A DNA stretch of 64,000 nucleotides from a bacterium (GTDB lineage: Bacteria > Bdellovibrionota > Bdellovibrionia > Bdellovibrionales > Bdellovibrionaceae): assembly GCA_019752925.1 (NCBI GenBank), contig JAIELP010000002.1, positions 124,001 to 188,000 of the forward strand. The letters run 5' to 3'. The notes under the pieces are model-generated. The model was not told the origin of the DNA and searched no databases. It saw nothing but the letters and a program-made list of their open reading frames with translations. Numbering within the stretch: position 1 is the first letter of the stretch; each line of letters begins with the position of its first letter. A program made the position numbers and the translations under genes. This document shows positions 9,446 through 20,186 of the stretch, piece by piece.

Positions 9446-10252
9446 TCAGTTAATTTCGTCAGGACGCAAGTGCTCAACCTGATTTAGAGTTTCTAAAATA
9501 TAGGGAAATAAATTATTTACGCGTTCGCAGGCTTTTTCAGATTTTTGCAAATTTTCTATAAACTTAACTTTTGGATAAAAGAAAACATTTTTTTTATCAG
9601 AAGGTGATTTTTCATAGGTTACTCCATCCTCAGTGTAGTAGGCTGGATATTTCGGATCTTCTTTGTCTATAAAAAACCCGTCTTGCTTAATTTGCTTGGA
9701 AGACTTTATAAGACCTGTTTTGTTAACAGCAAAAGAATAGTAAATATTAAACTTGCAATCTTTTCCATTATTTAAAAATGTTACTTCTTTTTTAGCCAGG
9801 CCTGATTTTGCAGTTTGCGCAAGTATGGCAAAACTATCTCCCGATTTTTCAGAAAGCACATCGTTAAAAACCTTTGCGAAGCTTTCCCACTGATACTGTT
9901 TAACAGTAAATACTTTATAAGGTGTTTTAACCAAACAAGTACCTTGTTCAGCGCCCGATCGGATTAAAAGTTCTTTAACAAACTTGCTTTCGCCGAATGA
10001 ATCAGTACTGATGCAATTAAATTTTTCACACTTCATCAGCTTTTCTTTAAGTAGAGAGTCAACACAGACAGGGTAGTTTAATTTTAAATCCTTATAAATG
10101 AATTCAAAAACTAAGTTGGCTCTATCCGCCTTAGTATTTGCTCTAAATTTTTCTACGAGTTGGGCAACTTTCTCTTTTGGAATTTTAAACTCCCCGGCTT
10201 GCCCTGCTAGAGAAAAGATCATCAGAAAAAAACAACAAATAAATTTTTTCAT
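9446..10252 (-). CDS. Secreted protein of unknown function
   Basis: A 268-residue protein starting [21 protein letters not shown], a textbook Sec signal peptide, likely cut after GQA. The ATG overlaps the asnS stop by one base (TAATG), so the gene is coupled to asnS and the longer upstream frame is rejected. The mature part has several cysteines (near [30 protein letters not shown]), consistent with disulfides in the periplasm. No family is recognised. It lies between asnS and the carboxylase genes on the same strand; the linkage may be only transcriptional. Confidence 0.75.
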   Translation of the reverse strand: MKKFICCFFLMIFSLAGQAGEFKIPKEKVAQLVEKFRANTKADRANLVFEFIYKDLKLNYPVCVDSLLKEKLMKCEKFNCISTDSFGESKFVKELLIRSGAEQGTCLVKTPYKVFTVKQYQWESFAKVFNDVLSEKSGDSFAILAQTAKSGLAKKEVTFLNNGKDCKFNIYYSFAVNKTGLIKSSKQIKQDGFFIDKEDPKYPAYYTEDGVTYEKSPSDKKNVFFYPKVKFIENLQKSEKACERVNNLFPYILETLNQVEHLRPDEIN

Positions 10253-11541
10253 TACGGATAAGCTCTTCCATAAAGTCTCGGAAACGATCCTGTTTCGCGA
10301 ACATGCGGCAAACCACAAATCCAAGTTACTGCGCGTTCAAGGCCTAAACCAAAACCTGAACTCGGCACACTTCCGTATCTGCGAAGATCCAAATACCACT
10401 CGAAATCTTTTTGATCTAAACCGTGCTCTTTAATTCTTTGAATTAAAACTTCGACACTTTCTTCACGCTGTCCACCGCCGATAACTTCGCCGTAACCTTC
10501 GGTTGCAAGCATATCACAACCCATCGCAAAGCCTTTATCATTCGGATCTTCTTTCATGTAGAAAGCTTTAATGGCTTGTGGGAAGTGATGTACGAATACA
10601 GGCTTGTCAAATTGCGAAGAAACAATTGTTTCATCCGGTGCGCCGAAGTCGTCGCCGTCAATGAACGCCGGATTTTCTTTTTTAATGATCTCAACGGCTT
10701 CTTTGTAGTGTAGGCGAGGGAATTTTCCTTTGATCACTTCTAATTTAGAAATATCGCGCTCTAAAACGCGTAACTCTTCCTGACGATTTTTTAATACACG
10801 TTGAACGATGTATTCAGTGAAGCTTTCAGCCAAATCCATATTGTCGTACATATCATTGAATGCCACTTCGGGTTCAACCATCCAGAATTCAATTAAGTGA
10901 CGTCGTGTTTTAGATTTTTCAGCTCTGAAGGTTGGACCAAAGCAGTATGACTTACCAAAAGCTCGCGAAGTGGCTTCCATATAAAGCTGACCCGACTGTG
11001 ATAAAAACATTTTATCATCGAAGTATTTGGTTTCGAATAAATTTGAAGTTCCTTCGCAGGCAGCTGGAGTGAAGATGGGCGCATCAGTCAGCGTAAAACC
11101 TCGGCCATCAAAAAAATCATGTATAGCGCTTACAATTTCAGCGCGTACGCGTAAAATAGCATGCTGGCGCTTAGAGCGAATCCATAAGTGGCGGTTTTCC
11201 ATTAAGAAATCTGTACCGTGCTCTTTAGGTGTAATCGGATAGTTTTCAGATTTACCGATAATTTCAAAATGCTTAACACCCATTTCAAATACATTAGGCT
11301 GTTTTGGATGCTGACGTATAGTGCCTGTAACTTTTAAAGAAGTTTCTTGAGTGATTTGATCGAAGTTTGCAAAAGCCTCTGGGCCGCAGTCTGCAGGGAA
11401 GAATACACAGGAAATAATTCCGGTGCCATCTCGTAGTTCTAAAAATTTTACTTTTCCTGAAGAGCGGGTTTGATAAGCCCAGCCTTTTAATTCGATAGTT
11501 TGACCGACATGATCTTTTAAATCGCTAACATAGATTCTCAT
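10252..11541 (-). CDS. asnS: Asparagine--tRNA ligase
   Basis: A 429-residue class IIb aminoacyl-tRNA synthetase that charges tRNA-Asn. The N-terminal OB-fold anticodon domain (about 1-105) is followed by the class II core: motif 2 [21 protein letters not shown] and motif 3 [35 protein letters not shown] and the NLFETKYF flipping region match AsnRS more than AspRS. The ATG at 11541 is preferred because AGGT is 7 bases ahead; a GTG two codons upstream would overlap it. Presence of AsnRS implies direct Asn-tRNA formation, not only amidation by GatCAB. Confidence 0.95.
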   Translation of the reverse strand: MRIYVSDLKDHVGQTIELKGWAYQTRSSGKVKFLELRDGTGIISCVFFPADCGPEAFANFDQITQETSLKVTGTIRQHPKQPNVFEMGVKHFEIIGKSENYPITPKEHGTDFLMENRHLWIRSKRQHAILRVRAEIVSAIHDFFDGRGFTLTDAPIFTPAACEGTSNLFETKYFDDKMFLSQSGQLYMEATSRAFGKSYCFGPTFRAEKSKTRRHLIEFWMVEPEVAFNDMYDNMDLAESFTEYIVQRVLKNRQEELRVLERDISKLEVIKGKFPRLHYKEAVEIIKKENPAFIDGDDFGAPDETIVSSQFDKPVFVHHFPQAIKAFYMKEDPNDKGFAMGCDMLATEGYGEVIGGGQREESVEVLIQRIKEHGLDQKDFEWYLDLRRYGSVPSSGFGLGLERAVTWICGLPHVRETGSFPRLYGRAYP

Positions 11542-11701
11542 AAGCACCTTTGCTGTTAAAAACGTAAGGGCCTATTCTAGCGAGAGGGCTGATTTTCAAC
11601 AACAAATTAGCGGTTTCTAAGAGTGAATGCGTCAACAAAAGACTATCAAAAAAGCAACTTAGTTTGGCAGTAAAAATGACGGGGTGCTGAATGTACGGGA
11701 A

Positions 11702-12958
11702 CTAGTGTCCAAGAAAGCTTTTTAAAGTACTTAAAGCATGTTCTACATTGATAACGCCGCCGCTGTATACTTCTAAAACAGAAGATGGATTACGGTCTAC
11801 AGATTGTAAAATGGCACTTTTGATTTGAGCTGCAGTAGCAGTTGGCTCAGCACTCCACAATAAAGCTGCTGCACCTGAAACCATAGGGGCCGCCATGCTG
11901 GTACCGCTCATTGTTTCAACCTGGTTGTTAGGTGTGGTCGAATAGATGCTTACGCCCGGTGCCGCAACATGAACGCTTTTTTTACCATAATTAGAGAAGC
12001 CAATTAAAAAATTTGCTGTTGTTGAAGCTGCCACATTCAATTGATTTGAAAAATTATATGCAGATGGATACGACGGAGTGATGTCCATATTAATACCTAC
12101 ACCGCGGCTATCACCGTTACCGGCAGCAGTAACTAAAAGAATTCCGCGAGAATTTAATTGTTGTAAAGTCGCTTGTAAATTGGGTACCGCTACGCAGGCA
12201 TCTAAGCCCCAGCTCATGTTGATAATTTTTGCACCGCGATTAGCAACATAGTTTAAAGCTATAATGGCATCGCCAATAGAACCACCACCATCGTTACCAA
12301 TAAATTGTGCGGGCAATACTTTTGCTCTTTGTGCTACGCCTGCAGCTGGACCCAGACTTTGGTCGGCAACAACAATACCAGCAACGTGAGTACCATGGCG
12401 GTTTTGGCTCGCAATATTGGCTCCGGCATTTACCTTAATACCCTTGTAGTCGTCGATAAAACCATTTTGATCATCATCAATACCATTATTAGGTACTTCA
12501 GAAGTATTAACTGCAATATTAGACGAAAGTTGTGAGTGGTTAACATCAACCATACCATCAATTACACCGACAATAACGCCAGAACCTTCATGGCCTTGTG
12601 CCCAAACTTGAGGTGCTCCGATTTTTTGTGGGCCCCAATTTAAAGATTCGGTTTGAAAATCGTTAGCTAACTGATTTACTTCTTCTTCGCCTCTGATTTG
12701 AATTCTGTAATCATTATCAACGTGTTTAATAAAAGCTAAGTTCTCGCTTACGAATCCTGAGCGGAATTCTTCAGAGCTTGAACCATGTTCAATAGTGTAG
12801 CGCCCATCTTCCCATTGAACTATAAATCTATTTTCACTTGCACCACTTGCACAGGCTGCAGTAGCGGGGAATACCGACTCAGAAGTTTTCGCTCCGCCAC
12901 ACGCCGCAAGCACTAAGCTTGTTGAAATCAGGAGTGTTGTGCGAAGTAGATAATTCAA
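11702..12958 (-). CDS. Subtilisin-like serine peptidase (S8 family), lipoprotein
   Basis: A 418-residue secreted protease. The signal peptide ends in the lipobox LAAC, so the protein should be anchored by a lipidated Cys19 or so. An inhibitor-like propeptide (about 45-110) precedes the catalytic domain. The triad is visible: Asp in VGVIDGMVDVNH, His in NRHGTHVAGIV, Ser in MSGTSMAAPMVSGAAALL, with the oxyanion Asn in TAAGNGDSRG. Extracellular S8 proteases are frequent in predatory bacteria, but prey digestion is inference. It is a single-gene unit, divergent from the chemotaxis operon. Confidence 0.93.
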   Translation of the reverse strand: MNYLLRTTLLISTSLVLAACGGAKTSESVFPATAACASGASENRFIVQWEDGRYTIEHGSSSEEFRSGFVSENLAFIKHVDNDYRIQIRGEEEVNQLANDFQTESLNWGPQKIGAPQVWAQGHEGSGVIVGVIDGMVDVNHSQLSSNIAVNTSEVPNNGIDDDQNGFIDDYKGIKVNAGANIASQNRHGTHVAGIVVADQSLGPAAGVAQRAKVLPAQFIGNDGGGSIGDAIIALNYVANRGAKIINMSWGLDACVAVPNLQATLQQLNSRGILLVTAAGNGDSRGVGINMDITPSYPSAYNFSNQLNVAASTTANFLIGFSNYGKKSVHVAAPGVSIYSTTPNNQVETMSGTSMAAPMVSGAAALLWSAEPTATAAQIKSAILQSVDRNPSSVLEVYSGGVINVEHALSTLKSFLGH

Positions 12959-13269
12959 GAAAACCTCGTTGTTAAAAGATGTTCACGACCCTATCAATAG
13001 GAGTGTGTTTCATCCTGTTGTGGTTAACTATTCGGGAAAATAGTTGAAGTTAGGGAGTCGAGAAAAAGTCTAGTATGTAAATTTTCAGAGGAGAAATTTC
13101 GTAAACAAATAATTTCTAATAGTTAGCATAATCGCGCATAAGTTTTCGTCGCAATTCAGTACAGGACCAAAATACTGAAGACTCGATTTCAAAAACAAGA
13201 CTTTATGTAAGTTAATAATTTCCGATAAGTAAGCAGCTTTTTAGTTGTATATTTCAAAAGGAAGTTACT
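12959..13269. other. Divergent intergenic region between the subtilase and cheA
   Basis: No gene is seen in these 311 bases. There is an inverted repeat AACTATT-6-AATAGTT at 13026-13045. TCCGATAA at 13221-13228 matches 7 of 8 bases of the sigma-28 -10 element and lies about 42 bases before the cheA start, but no good -35 element stands at the right distance. AAGGAAG at the right end is the cheA ribosome site. Promoters for both genes must lie here. Confidence 0.5.
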
Positions 13270-15036
13270 TTGGATGATTTTGAAAAAGAGTTGAAGCTGG
13301 GTTTTTTAGATGAAGCTGAGCAGTCCATTACAGACGTAGAGCAGTCTTTTTTGAGCCTTGAAACAGACCCTCATAATAATGAACACATCAATCAGATATT
13401 TCGGTTAGCGCATAACCTAAAAGGTTCATCAAAAGCTGTTGGTTTTGAGCAATTCGGTCAGTTTACTCATCAGTTTGAATCCTTTGTTCTTCGAGTAAAA
13501 AATAATGAGCTTAAAGCGGATAAAAACGTTATAAGTCTTTTGTTAAAAACAACTGATTTTATTAAGCACATGATTCAAGGTTTGCGAAGTAATCTTGATG
13601 CTACATTTTCTTTTGAAGATTTATTAACCGAAATGAAAAACTTCTCACAGAGTTCATTGGAAACCTCTATAGTTGTTGGCGATGAAGTAGCTTCTGCCGA
13701 TCAAGCTGAAGAAGCTCAGACAAGCATCATTTCGTTTCCCGAAGTAATCGTTAAAAAGGCTACAGTAGTTCAAGCGGCTCCGAAAGAGGCAGCTTCAAGC
13801 GAAGTGACAACTGGCAAAAATGTCAATCACGATGAGAGCATCAGAGTAGCCGTTAGCAAAGTTGAAAAGCTTTTAAACTCTGTTGGCGAAATGGTTATTT
13901 TACAAAGTGTGCTTGAGCAGAACTCAAGCCGAAATAGTGTTGAAGAAATCAGAAAAACTGTGAGTCAGCTAAGCAAAGTAACCAAAGAAATACAGGATAT
14001 TTCTATGGGTCTTAGAATGATTCCTGTAAAAAGTACGTTTCAGAAAATGCAAAGAATTGTGCGCGATACGGCCACATTACTAAATAAAGATGTAAACTTA
14101 ACTTTATTCGGTGAAGATACCGAGCTCGACAAAAGCGTACTTGAAAATATCAATGATCCTTTGGTGCACTTAATTAGAAATTCGGTTGACCACGGTATTG
14201 AAAATGCTGAAAAGCGCTTAGCATCTGGAAAATCGGCGCAAGGCCATGTTGCTCTTAAAGCCTTTCATCGCTCTGGTCGCTTAGTAATTGAAGTGATCGA
14301 TGACGGCGGCGGGCTAGATGCAAACAGATTAAAAAACATTGCCCTTGAAAAAGGAATTATAAAAGCAACAGACGTTTTATCTGATTCTGAATGCTACAAG
14401 TTAATTTTTGCTCCAGGTTTTTCAACCAAGCAAGAAGTAACTGAAGTGTCGGGTAGAGGCGTGGGCATGGATGTAGTTAAAACCAACATTGAAAAAATGG
14501 GCGGAGAAATTCATTTAGAGTCGGCTTTAGGTAAAGGAACTACAATTAGAATTACGTTGCCGTTAACAATGGCAATAGTAGATGGTCTGGTGACGACGTA
14601 TAATAATCAAAAATATATTGTGCCCCTCAGTCATATTCACGAAACTTTGAAACCCAACCCTACACAGATATATAAAGAAAAAAACCTAGGAACAGTGCTC
14701 ATGTTAAGAAATGAAAACTTGCCGTTATATTACCTAGGCGATTTTTTTAATGAAAAAAGAAATCAAGACGAGTGTGATATGATCGCATTGGTTTTCCGTA
14801 GCGGAAATAAACCATTTGCTATACTAGTAGACGACATTTTGGCTCAACAACAAGTTGTGGTTAAACGCTTAAGTGCAGACATGCAAGGCATGAAGGGTGT
14901 TAGCGGCACGACTATCTTAGGTGACGGCAAGCCGAGCCTGATTTTAGAGCCCAATGATTTATTATTAAGACCAATTTCAAAAATCGAAAATAATTTAAAA
15001 AATATTAACAGAGTTAACAAGGAAGAAGTCGCATGA
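13270..15036 (+). CDS. cheA: Chemotaxis histidine kinase CheA
   Basis: A 588-residue kinase that phosphorylates CheY and CheB-type receivers in response to receptor state. P1 (Hpt) carries the phosphorylated His48 in RLAHNLKGSSKAVGF. P3 dimerisation is about 195-255. P4 ATPase shows NDPLVHLIRNSVDHGIE, DDGGGLD and GRGVGMDVV. P5 (CheW-like) covers about 445-575. The region between P1 and P3 (about 125-190) is Ala/Val/Glu-rich linker without a clear P2 docking domain. The start is TTG with AAGGAAG 6 bases ahead. First gene of the operon; its stop overlaps cheW by 4 bases. Confidence 0.96.
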   Translation: MDDFEKELKLGFLDEAEQSITDVEQSFLSLETDPHNNEHINQIFRLAHNLKGSSKAVGFEQFGQFTHQFESFVLRVKNNELKADKNVISLLLKTTDFIKHMIQGLRSNLDATFSFEDLLTEMKNFSQSSLETSIVVGDEVASADQAEEAQTSIISFPEVIVKKATVVQAAPKEAASSEVTTGKNVNHDESIRVAVSKVEKLLNSVGEMVILQSVLEQNSSRNSVEEIRKTVSQLSKVTKEIQDISMGLRMIPVKSTFQKMQRIVRDTATLLNKDVNLTLFGEDTELDKSVLENINDPLVHLIRNSVDHGIENAEKRLASGKSAQGHVALKAFHRSGRLVIEVIDDGGGLDANRLKNIALEKGIIKATDVLSDSECYKLIFAPGFSTKQEVTEVSGRGVGMDVVKTNIEKMGGEIHLESALGKGTTIRITLPLTMAIVDGLVTTYNNQKYIVPLSHIHETLKPNPTQIYKEKNLGTVLMLRNENLPLYYLGDFFNEKRNQDECDMIALVFRSGNKPFAILVDDILAQQQVVVKRLSADMQGMKGVSGTTILGDGKPSLILEPNDLLLRPISKIENNLKNINRVNKEEVA

Positions 15037-15497
15037 GTAAGAGTAACAGATATATTTGTTTTAATCTAGGAGCACAGGAATACGGAGTGCCCCTCCTTTC
15101 TATTAAAGAAGTTTTGGCATTGCCGGAAGTGACGCCTATTCCACAAAGTCCGAATCACTTTTTAGGAATTATGAATTTGCGCGGAAATGTAATTTCCGTA
15201 ATGGATTTAAGAATAAAAATCGGCGTTAAGTCGGCTAATACAGATGAAACATCAGTTATGATTTTAGATTTAGGAAGCTATTTATTGGGCGTCGTTGTTG
15301 ATAAAATCAATGCCGTACTGACTTTAAATGAAAGCGACATTTCGGAAAGACCAATTCTGGAATCTACAAAGTCTACAGACTACATTGAAAATGTTTATCG
15401 AAGCAAAGATCAGCTAGTATTATTAATTTCGATAGCGAAAGCACTATCTTTGGAAGATCAAACACATTTATCTAATCAAACAATTAAAGCAGCATAG
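15033..15497 (+). CDS. cheW: Chemotaxis coupling protein CheW
   Basis: A 154-residue single CheW domain that links receptors to CheA. It shows the family sequence YICFNLGAQEYGVPLLSIKEVL, PQSPNHFLGIMNLRGNVISVMDLR, and GVVVDKINAVLTL. The ATG overlaps the cheA stop (ATGA), so translation is coupled. The receptor gene follows 21 bases downstream. Confidence 0.95.
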   Translation: MSKSNRYICFNLGAQEYGVPLLSIKEVLALPEVTPIPQSPNHFLGIMNLRGNVISVMDLRIKIGVKSANTDETSVMILDLGSYLLGVVVDKINAVLTLNESDISERPILESTKSTDYIENVYRSKDQLVLLISIAKALSLEDQTHLSNQTIKAA

Positions 15498-15518
15498 TTA
15501 ATATTTAAGGAACACTAT

Positions 15519-17735
15519 ATGAATAAAATTTGGAATATCTCTTTACGTACAAAAATCATGCTCCTTGCGCTAACCGTAAACATTGTTGTTGCTGCAGGCG
15601 CATTTTTCAATTTACAAAAAATGGCCAAGTCTTATGAAGAAGCTCACCTTCACGAGTTTTATTCAAAATCTCAAATGCTTTCGATGTCTATAGCAAATCA
15701 GTTTTATGAAAGATATGGCGACGTACAAGCTTTTGCAAAAAATGAAAGTATACGCTTAATGCATACTGATCGTATGCAAAAAGATTTAAATGAATATATA
15801 GCAACTTACGGTGTTTACGACTTAGTAGTGGTTTTAGATAAAAACGGAAAGCTAGTTGCTTCAAATCAAACAGACATAAATAAAAAACTTGTAAATACAA
15901 TTGCCTTGGCCCAAGTGAACTTTGCACAAACACCTTGGTTTCAAGCGGCATTAAAAGGTGAATTTACAGAAAACGCTTCTAAAAGCATATCAGGAACTTA
16001 TTTCGGTGATGTGGCACTAGATCCGGTTTTAAAAGAAGCTTTTGGTGAAGATCGCTTTGGTGCTACATTCGCAGCTCAAATTAAAGACTATGATGGTAAC
16101 TTGGTAGGGATTATAGCAACTAAATCAAATACGCGATGGTACGACACCACTATGGAAGAGTTTTACCGTACGATCGAAAACTCATACCCAAACACGGAAC
16201 TAACAATTTTAAATAAAGACGGACAATACGTATTACGATATTATCCGGCTTCAATTAAAGATCCCGCAAAACGCGTTGTTCATGACCCAGAACAAATTTT
16301 AAAACAAAAGTATTTCACATCTGAAAATGAAATTTCACGCGCACTGAAAGAGCAAAAATCAGGAGCAAGCACTCAAATAGACCAGGTAGATGGTAACGAA
16401 GATATAGTAGGCTATTCTTTTATTAAACACCCTAAGTGGGTGAGCACAATAGGTTGGTCGATACTTTTCCACAACGAAAAGGAAGAAGTTTTTGCAAATG
16501 TATACCAAGCAAAAACATATTTTTACTGGCTATCAGGGATTATTTCACTTTTGGGTTTGTGTTTTTCAACATGGGCCGGTTTAAAACTCTCTAAGTCAGT
16601 AGAGCATATCAGTGAAGAATTGGCTGAAAATACAAAACAATTGGATGAAGCCTCTGTTAAAATTGCTTCAGGAGCTACTCAGTTATCTGAGTCGGCAACC
16701 GAACAGGCCTCAGCATTGCAGGAAACAGTAAGCACTATTGATCAGATCAGCTCAATGATTCAGAAAAACTCTGAAGCTGCACAAAAATCAAAAGAGCTTT
16801 CTGCGCAAAGCACGAGTTCGGCCGAACAAGGTCGTCAAACAATAGACAGCATGTTGATGGCAATTAGTGAAATTGAAACTAACAATACAGAAGTTTCTGA
16901 GCAAATGGAGCAGACAAATGCCCAGTTGGCTGAAATAACTAAAATGATCCACAATATTTCTAATAAAACAAAAGTTATTAATGAAATCGTATTTCAAACC
17001 AAACTACTTTCTTTTAATGCCTCAGTGGAAGCGGCCCGTGCCGGTGAATACGGTAAAGGTTTTGCTGTAGTTGCTGAAGAAGTTGGTAAGCTTGCGCAAA
17101 TGTCGGGTGGCGCAGCCAAAGAAATCTCATCGATGCTTGAAGAGTCTGTTGGTCGTGTAGAAGTTATTATTCAGGAAACGCGTACTAAAGTAGAAAAGTT
17201 AATGGATCAAAGTAAAGAAAAAGTAAACTACGGATCTGAAACAGCAAAACAGTGCAAACAAGCTCTGGATGAAATCGCTGTTAGCGTTAAATCTGTAGAC
17301 CAATTGGTTTCAGAAATTGCCGTAGCTTCAAAAGAACAAAGCGCAGGCGTAGTGCAGATTTCGCAAGCTGTAAATCAGCTTGAATCAGTTACAAACCAAA
17401 ACTCAGCGGTAGCTCAGGCCTCTTCGGCTTCTGCCGAACAACTGAGAGCACAGGCTGGCTCCATGAATCATTTAGTAGATGAATTGGCTGTTTATGTTCA
17501 TGGAAATAGCAGTCAACAACATGTGCATGAATCTACAACGGTAAAGCCGACTAAAGTTTCGGCTTCTTCTGAAAAAAGTAAAGTACAAGCAAACAAAGTA
17601 TTAGCCTTTGAATCTAAGAAGAATGTGTCAAACCCGAGCTATGGCTTAAGTCAATCTCAGCCGGCATTTAAAAATGCTTCTGGGTATGACGGCAAAATAC
17701 CTTCGGCCGATGACCCAGGTTTCAGTGAAGAGTAA
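15519..17735 (+). CDS. Methyl-accepting chemotaxis protein with periplasmic Cache-type sensor
   Basis: A 738-residue receptor. One membrane helix lies at about 12-30 and a second at about 331-352. The 300-residue periplasmic part has two PAS-like stretches ([19 protein letters not shown] and [17 protein letters not shown]), fitting a double Cache sensor for small molecules. The cytoplasmic part is a long coiled coil with the signalling tip [36 protein letters not shown] see no convincing HAMP domain after the second helix. The C-terminus ends in a disordered Ser/Lys-rich tail with no NWETF-like pentapeptide. It lies inside the che operon, so it is the likely cognate receptor. Confidence 0.93.
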   Translation: MNKIWNISLRTKIMLLALTVNIVVAAGAFFNLQKMAKSYEEAHLHEFYSKSQMLSMSIANQFYERYGDVQAFAKNESIRLMHTDRMQKDLNEYIATYGVYDLVVVLDKNGKLVASNQTDINKKLVNTIALAQVNFAQTPWFQAALKGEFTENASKSISGTYFGDVALDPVLKEAFGEDRFGATFAAQIKDYDGNLVGIIATKSNTRWYDTTMEEFYRTIENSYPNTELTILNKDGQYVLRYYPASIKDPAKRVVHDPEQILKQKYFTSENEISRALKEQKSGASTQIDQVDGNEDIVGYSFIKHPKWVSTIGWSILFHNEKEEVFANVYQAKTYFYWLSGIISLLGLCFSTWAGLKLSKSVEHISEELAENTKQLDEASVKIASGATQLSESATEQASALQETVSTIDQISSMIQKNSEAAQKSKELSAQSTSSAEQGRQTIDSMLMAISEIETNNTEVSEQMEQTNAQLAEITKMIHNISNKTKVINEIVFQTKLLSFNASVEAARAGEYGKGFAVVAEEVGKLAQMSGGAAKEISSMLEESVGRVEVIIQETRTKVEKLMDQSKEKVNYGSETAKQCKQALDEIAVSVKSVDQLVSEIAVASKEQSAGVVQISQAVNQLESVTNQNSAVAQASSASAEQLRAQAGSMNHLVDELAVYVHGNSSQQHVHESTTVKPTKVSASSEKSKVQANKVLAFESKKNVSNPSYGLSQSQPAFKNASGYDGKIPSADDPGFSEE

Positions 17736-17756
17736 TAACAGAAAGACAGTGAAAAA

Positions 17757-20114
17757 GTGGCTAATTTTGATGTATCTGTAGTTGTAGCTGTTAAAGAAGT
17801 GTCGAAAATCGTTTCGGATATTGCTGGTATTCAGTTGGGTGAAAAGCAATATTCAATGGTAGAAAACCGTTTAAAATCGCGCATGTCGCGACTAGGACTA
17901 AATACGTCAGATGAGTATTTAGCTTATTTAAAAAAACATGAAGAGTCTGAAACAGAGGCGCTACTTTCATTAATGACGACCCATCATACGTATTTTTTTC
18001 GTGAATTTTCACACTTTGAACACATTTTAAATAACCAACTTAAAAATTTGATTGGTGAAGCAGAAAAACGCGGCGATAAAAAAATAAGAATTTGGTCTGC
18101 GGCGTGTAGCCGCGGCCAAGAAGCCTATTCGTTAGCAATGTTTTTTGATTTTCATTTAAAACTATTAGCGCCACATATAGATTTTGAAATCTGGGGAACT
18201 GATATTGACCCCGAATCGGTTGAAATTGCCAGAAATGGCGTTTACAAAAGCGACGAATTAAATCGCTCACCTGCAATGTATGTAGGTCAGCACTGGGTTC
18301 AGGGTAAAAATAATGTTAAAGATTATTCTAAAGTACGCAATACAATTAAAAATAAGTGTAAATTTAATACATTGAACTTGCTTAAAATCGACGAATTAGC
18401 TGCGCCTGGCAAATTTGATCTTATTTTCTGTCGCAATGTTTTTATTTATTTTAACCAAGAACAAATTCAAAGTATTACAACAAAGTTAGTTGAAAAATTG
18501 GCACCACACGGTTGTTTTGTTTTGGGTGTGTCGGAGTCTTTGCAGGGCTTAAAAATTCCGGTTGAGTCAACAGGGCCATCTGTTTACCAGCTGAGAAATT
18601 ATCTCAACAAGAAGATTGTACAAACAGCTCCGCATTCTGCGCCAGAAATACAAAAACCATTACAGATTTTATGCGTGGACGACTCAAGAACCATACATAC
18701 ATTAATGAAAAGTATTTTGACGGCAGAACAAGGATTTGTAATTAAAGACAAAGCAATGAATGGCGAAGAAGCACTTAAACTTCTGCAAACACAAACCTAT
18801 GATGCGATTACTTTAGATTTGCATATGCCAGTAGTGGATGGACTCAGCTTTTTAAGTCAGCGTAAAGACAAAACTCCGGTCATTATTGTTTCATCAATCA
18901 ACCGCGAAGATGATTCAATCGCAAAACAGGCCATTAAACTCGGCGCTTTAGACTATGTCGAAAAGCCAACTGTTGAAAACTTGGTTAATGCCGGCAACGA
19001 AATACGTTCTAAACTTAAATCGGTTCTGAAGTTTAATAAAGAGTTAGCGCCTGCAGTTAAGGTGGAAGCAAAAAAAATCAGAACTTTAATTGTGGACGAC
19101 TCTGAAACAATCCGAAACCTGCTAAATAAGGTTATTAGCGCTGATCCGGCGTTTGAAGTTGTTGGCTTGGCACATGATGCATTTGAAGCCGAGCGAATTA
19201 TTAAACAAGCCGCCCCGGATTTAATTACACTTGATATTCATATGCCAGGTAAAAATGGTGTACAGTTTTTAAAAGAAATTCAAAGTCGTCAATTTATTCC
19301 GGTGGTTATGATCAGCGCACTTTCACAGGAAGACGGTCCTTATATGATGGATGCGCTTTCTTCAGGTGCCATAGATTACATTAAGAAGCCGGACTTAAAA
19401 GAGCTAAGTCAGCTGACGCCTGTAATTTTGGAAAGATTAAAAACCGCAGCAAAAGCCAAAAAATCAAGTCTTAAAAATTTCAACCGCAAAGTTTTTACTA
19501 AAACGCAAATTGATAATGAGCACATAACCCTGATCGGTTCTTCAACCGGCGGAACAGAGGCAGTTCGCTCTATTTTAGAGTCAATGCCACCAGAAATTCC
19601 GCCAATTTTAATTGTTCAACATATACCTGCAGTTTTTTCGAAAGCGTTTGCAGATAGATTAAATGCCGCATTGCCATTTACAGTTAAAGAGGCCAGCCAC
19701 GGCGAAGAAGTTACACCTAATAAAGTGCTGATAGCTCCGGGCGGTATGCAAATGGGCGTTAAACGCAAAGGAGACAAACTTTATATTCAAATTACAGAAG
19801 ATCCGGCAATGAACAGACACCGTCCCTCTGTAGATTATTTATTTAAATCAGTTATTGATGCCAAGATTGAAAAAATGAATGCAGTTGTTTTAACCGGAAT
19901 GGGCGCCGATGGTTCAAAAGAAATTTCTAAACTTAAAATGGCTGGAGCTAAGACCATTGCGCAAGATGAAGCCACTAGCGTGGTTTATGGAATGCCCAAG
20001 ATGGCTGCCGCTACCGGAGCTATTGACTTTATCTTGCCGCTATATTCAATTGCAGAAAAAATAATTCAGCTCAGCGAGACAAAAGAAAAGAAGCCGCTGA
20101 AAAAAACCGGATGA
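17757..20114 (+). CDS. CheR-REC-REC-CheB fusion: chemoreceptor methyltransferase, two receivers and methylesterase
   Basis: A 785-residue fusion. CheR occupies about 10-285, with TTHHTYFFREFSHF (75-88), RIWSAACSRGQEAYS and FDLIFCRNVFIYF. Receiver 1 (about 302-420) has phosphoacceptor Asp354 in LDLHMP; receiver 2 (about 440-560) has Asp493 in LDIHMP. CheB methylesterase (about 585-775) has Ser596 in GSSTGG, His622 in VQHIPA and Asp718 in GMGADG, a full triad. It should both add and remove receptor methyl groups, under CheA control through the receivers. Start GTG at 17757, 21 bases after the receptor gene. Normally CheR and CheB are separate and CheB has one receiver. Confidence 0.94.
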   Translation: MANFDVSVVVAVKEVSKIVSDIAGIQLGEKQYSMVENRLKSRMSRLGLNTSDEYLAYLKKHEESETEALLSLMTTHHTYFFREFSHFEHILNNQLKNLIGEAEKRGDKKIRIWSAACSRGQEAYSLAMFFDFHLKLLAPHIDFEIWGTDIDPESVEIARNGVYKSDELNRSPAMYVGQHWVQGKNNVKDYSKVRNTIKNKCKFNTLNLLKIDELAAPGKFDLIFCRNVFIYFNQEQIQSITTKLVEKLAPHGCFVLGVSESLQGLKIPVESTGPSVYQLRNYLNKKIVQTAPHSAPEIQKPLQILCVDDSRTIHTLMKSILTAEQGFVIKDKAMNGEEALKLLQTQTYDAITLDLHMPVVDGLSFLSQRKDKTPVIIVSSINREDDSIAKQAIKLGALDYVEKPTVENLVNAGNEIRSKLKSVLKFNKELAPAVKVEAKKIRTLIVDDSETIRNLLNKVISADPAFEVVGLAHDAFEAERIIKQAAPDLITLDIHMPGKNGVQFLKEIQSRQFIPVVMISALSQEDGPYMMDALSSGAIDYIKKPDLKELSQLTPVILERLKTAAKAKKSSLKNFNRKVFTKTQIDNEHITLIGSSTGGTEAVRSILESMPPEIPPILIVQHIPAVFSKAFADRLNAALPFTVKEASHGEEVTPNKVLIAPGGMQMGVKRKGDKLYIQITEDPAMNRHRPSVDYLFKSVIDAKIEKMNAVVLTGMGADGSKEISKLKMAGAKTIAQDEATSVVYGMPKMAAATGAIDFILPLYSIAEKIIQLSETKEKKPLKKTG

Positions 20115-20159
20115 AGTGTCTCATTATGATTTGTTGTTAAAAAATAATTAATTTACTAA

Positions 20160-20186
20160 TTAAGTTGAAAATTTAAAAACCGATAA
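20160..20186 (+). promoter_or_regulatory. Sigma-28 (FliA)-like promoter ahead of cheY
   Basis: TTAAGTTG at 20160-20167 matches 6 of 8 bases of the -35 consensus TAAAGTTT. After exactly 11 bases comes ACCGATAA (20179-20186), 7 of 8 of GCCGATAA. Transcription would start near 20193, about 37 bases before cheY. This would let cheY and cheX be made independently of the upstream operon. Confidence 0.5.

Noticed and set aside
12305..12535. Open frame on the plus strand inside the subtilase gene
   Set aside because: It is the shadow of a well-supported protease with a full catalytic triad; no ribosome site.
13221..13228. TCCGATAA ahead of cheA as a full sigma-28 promoter
   Set aside because: The sequence at the -35 position matches poorly, so I list it only as part of the intergenic region.
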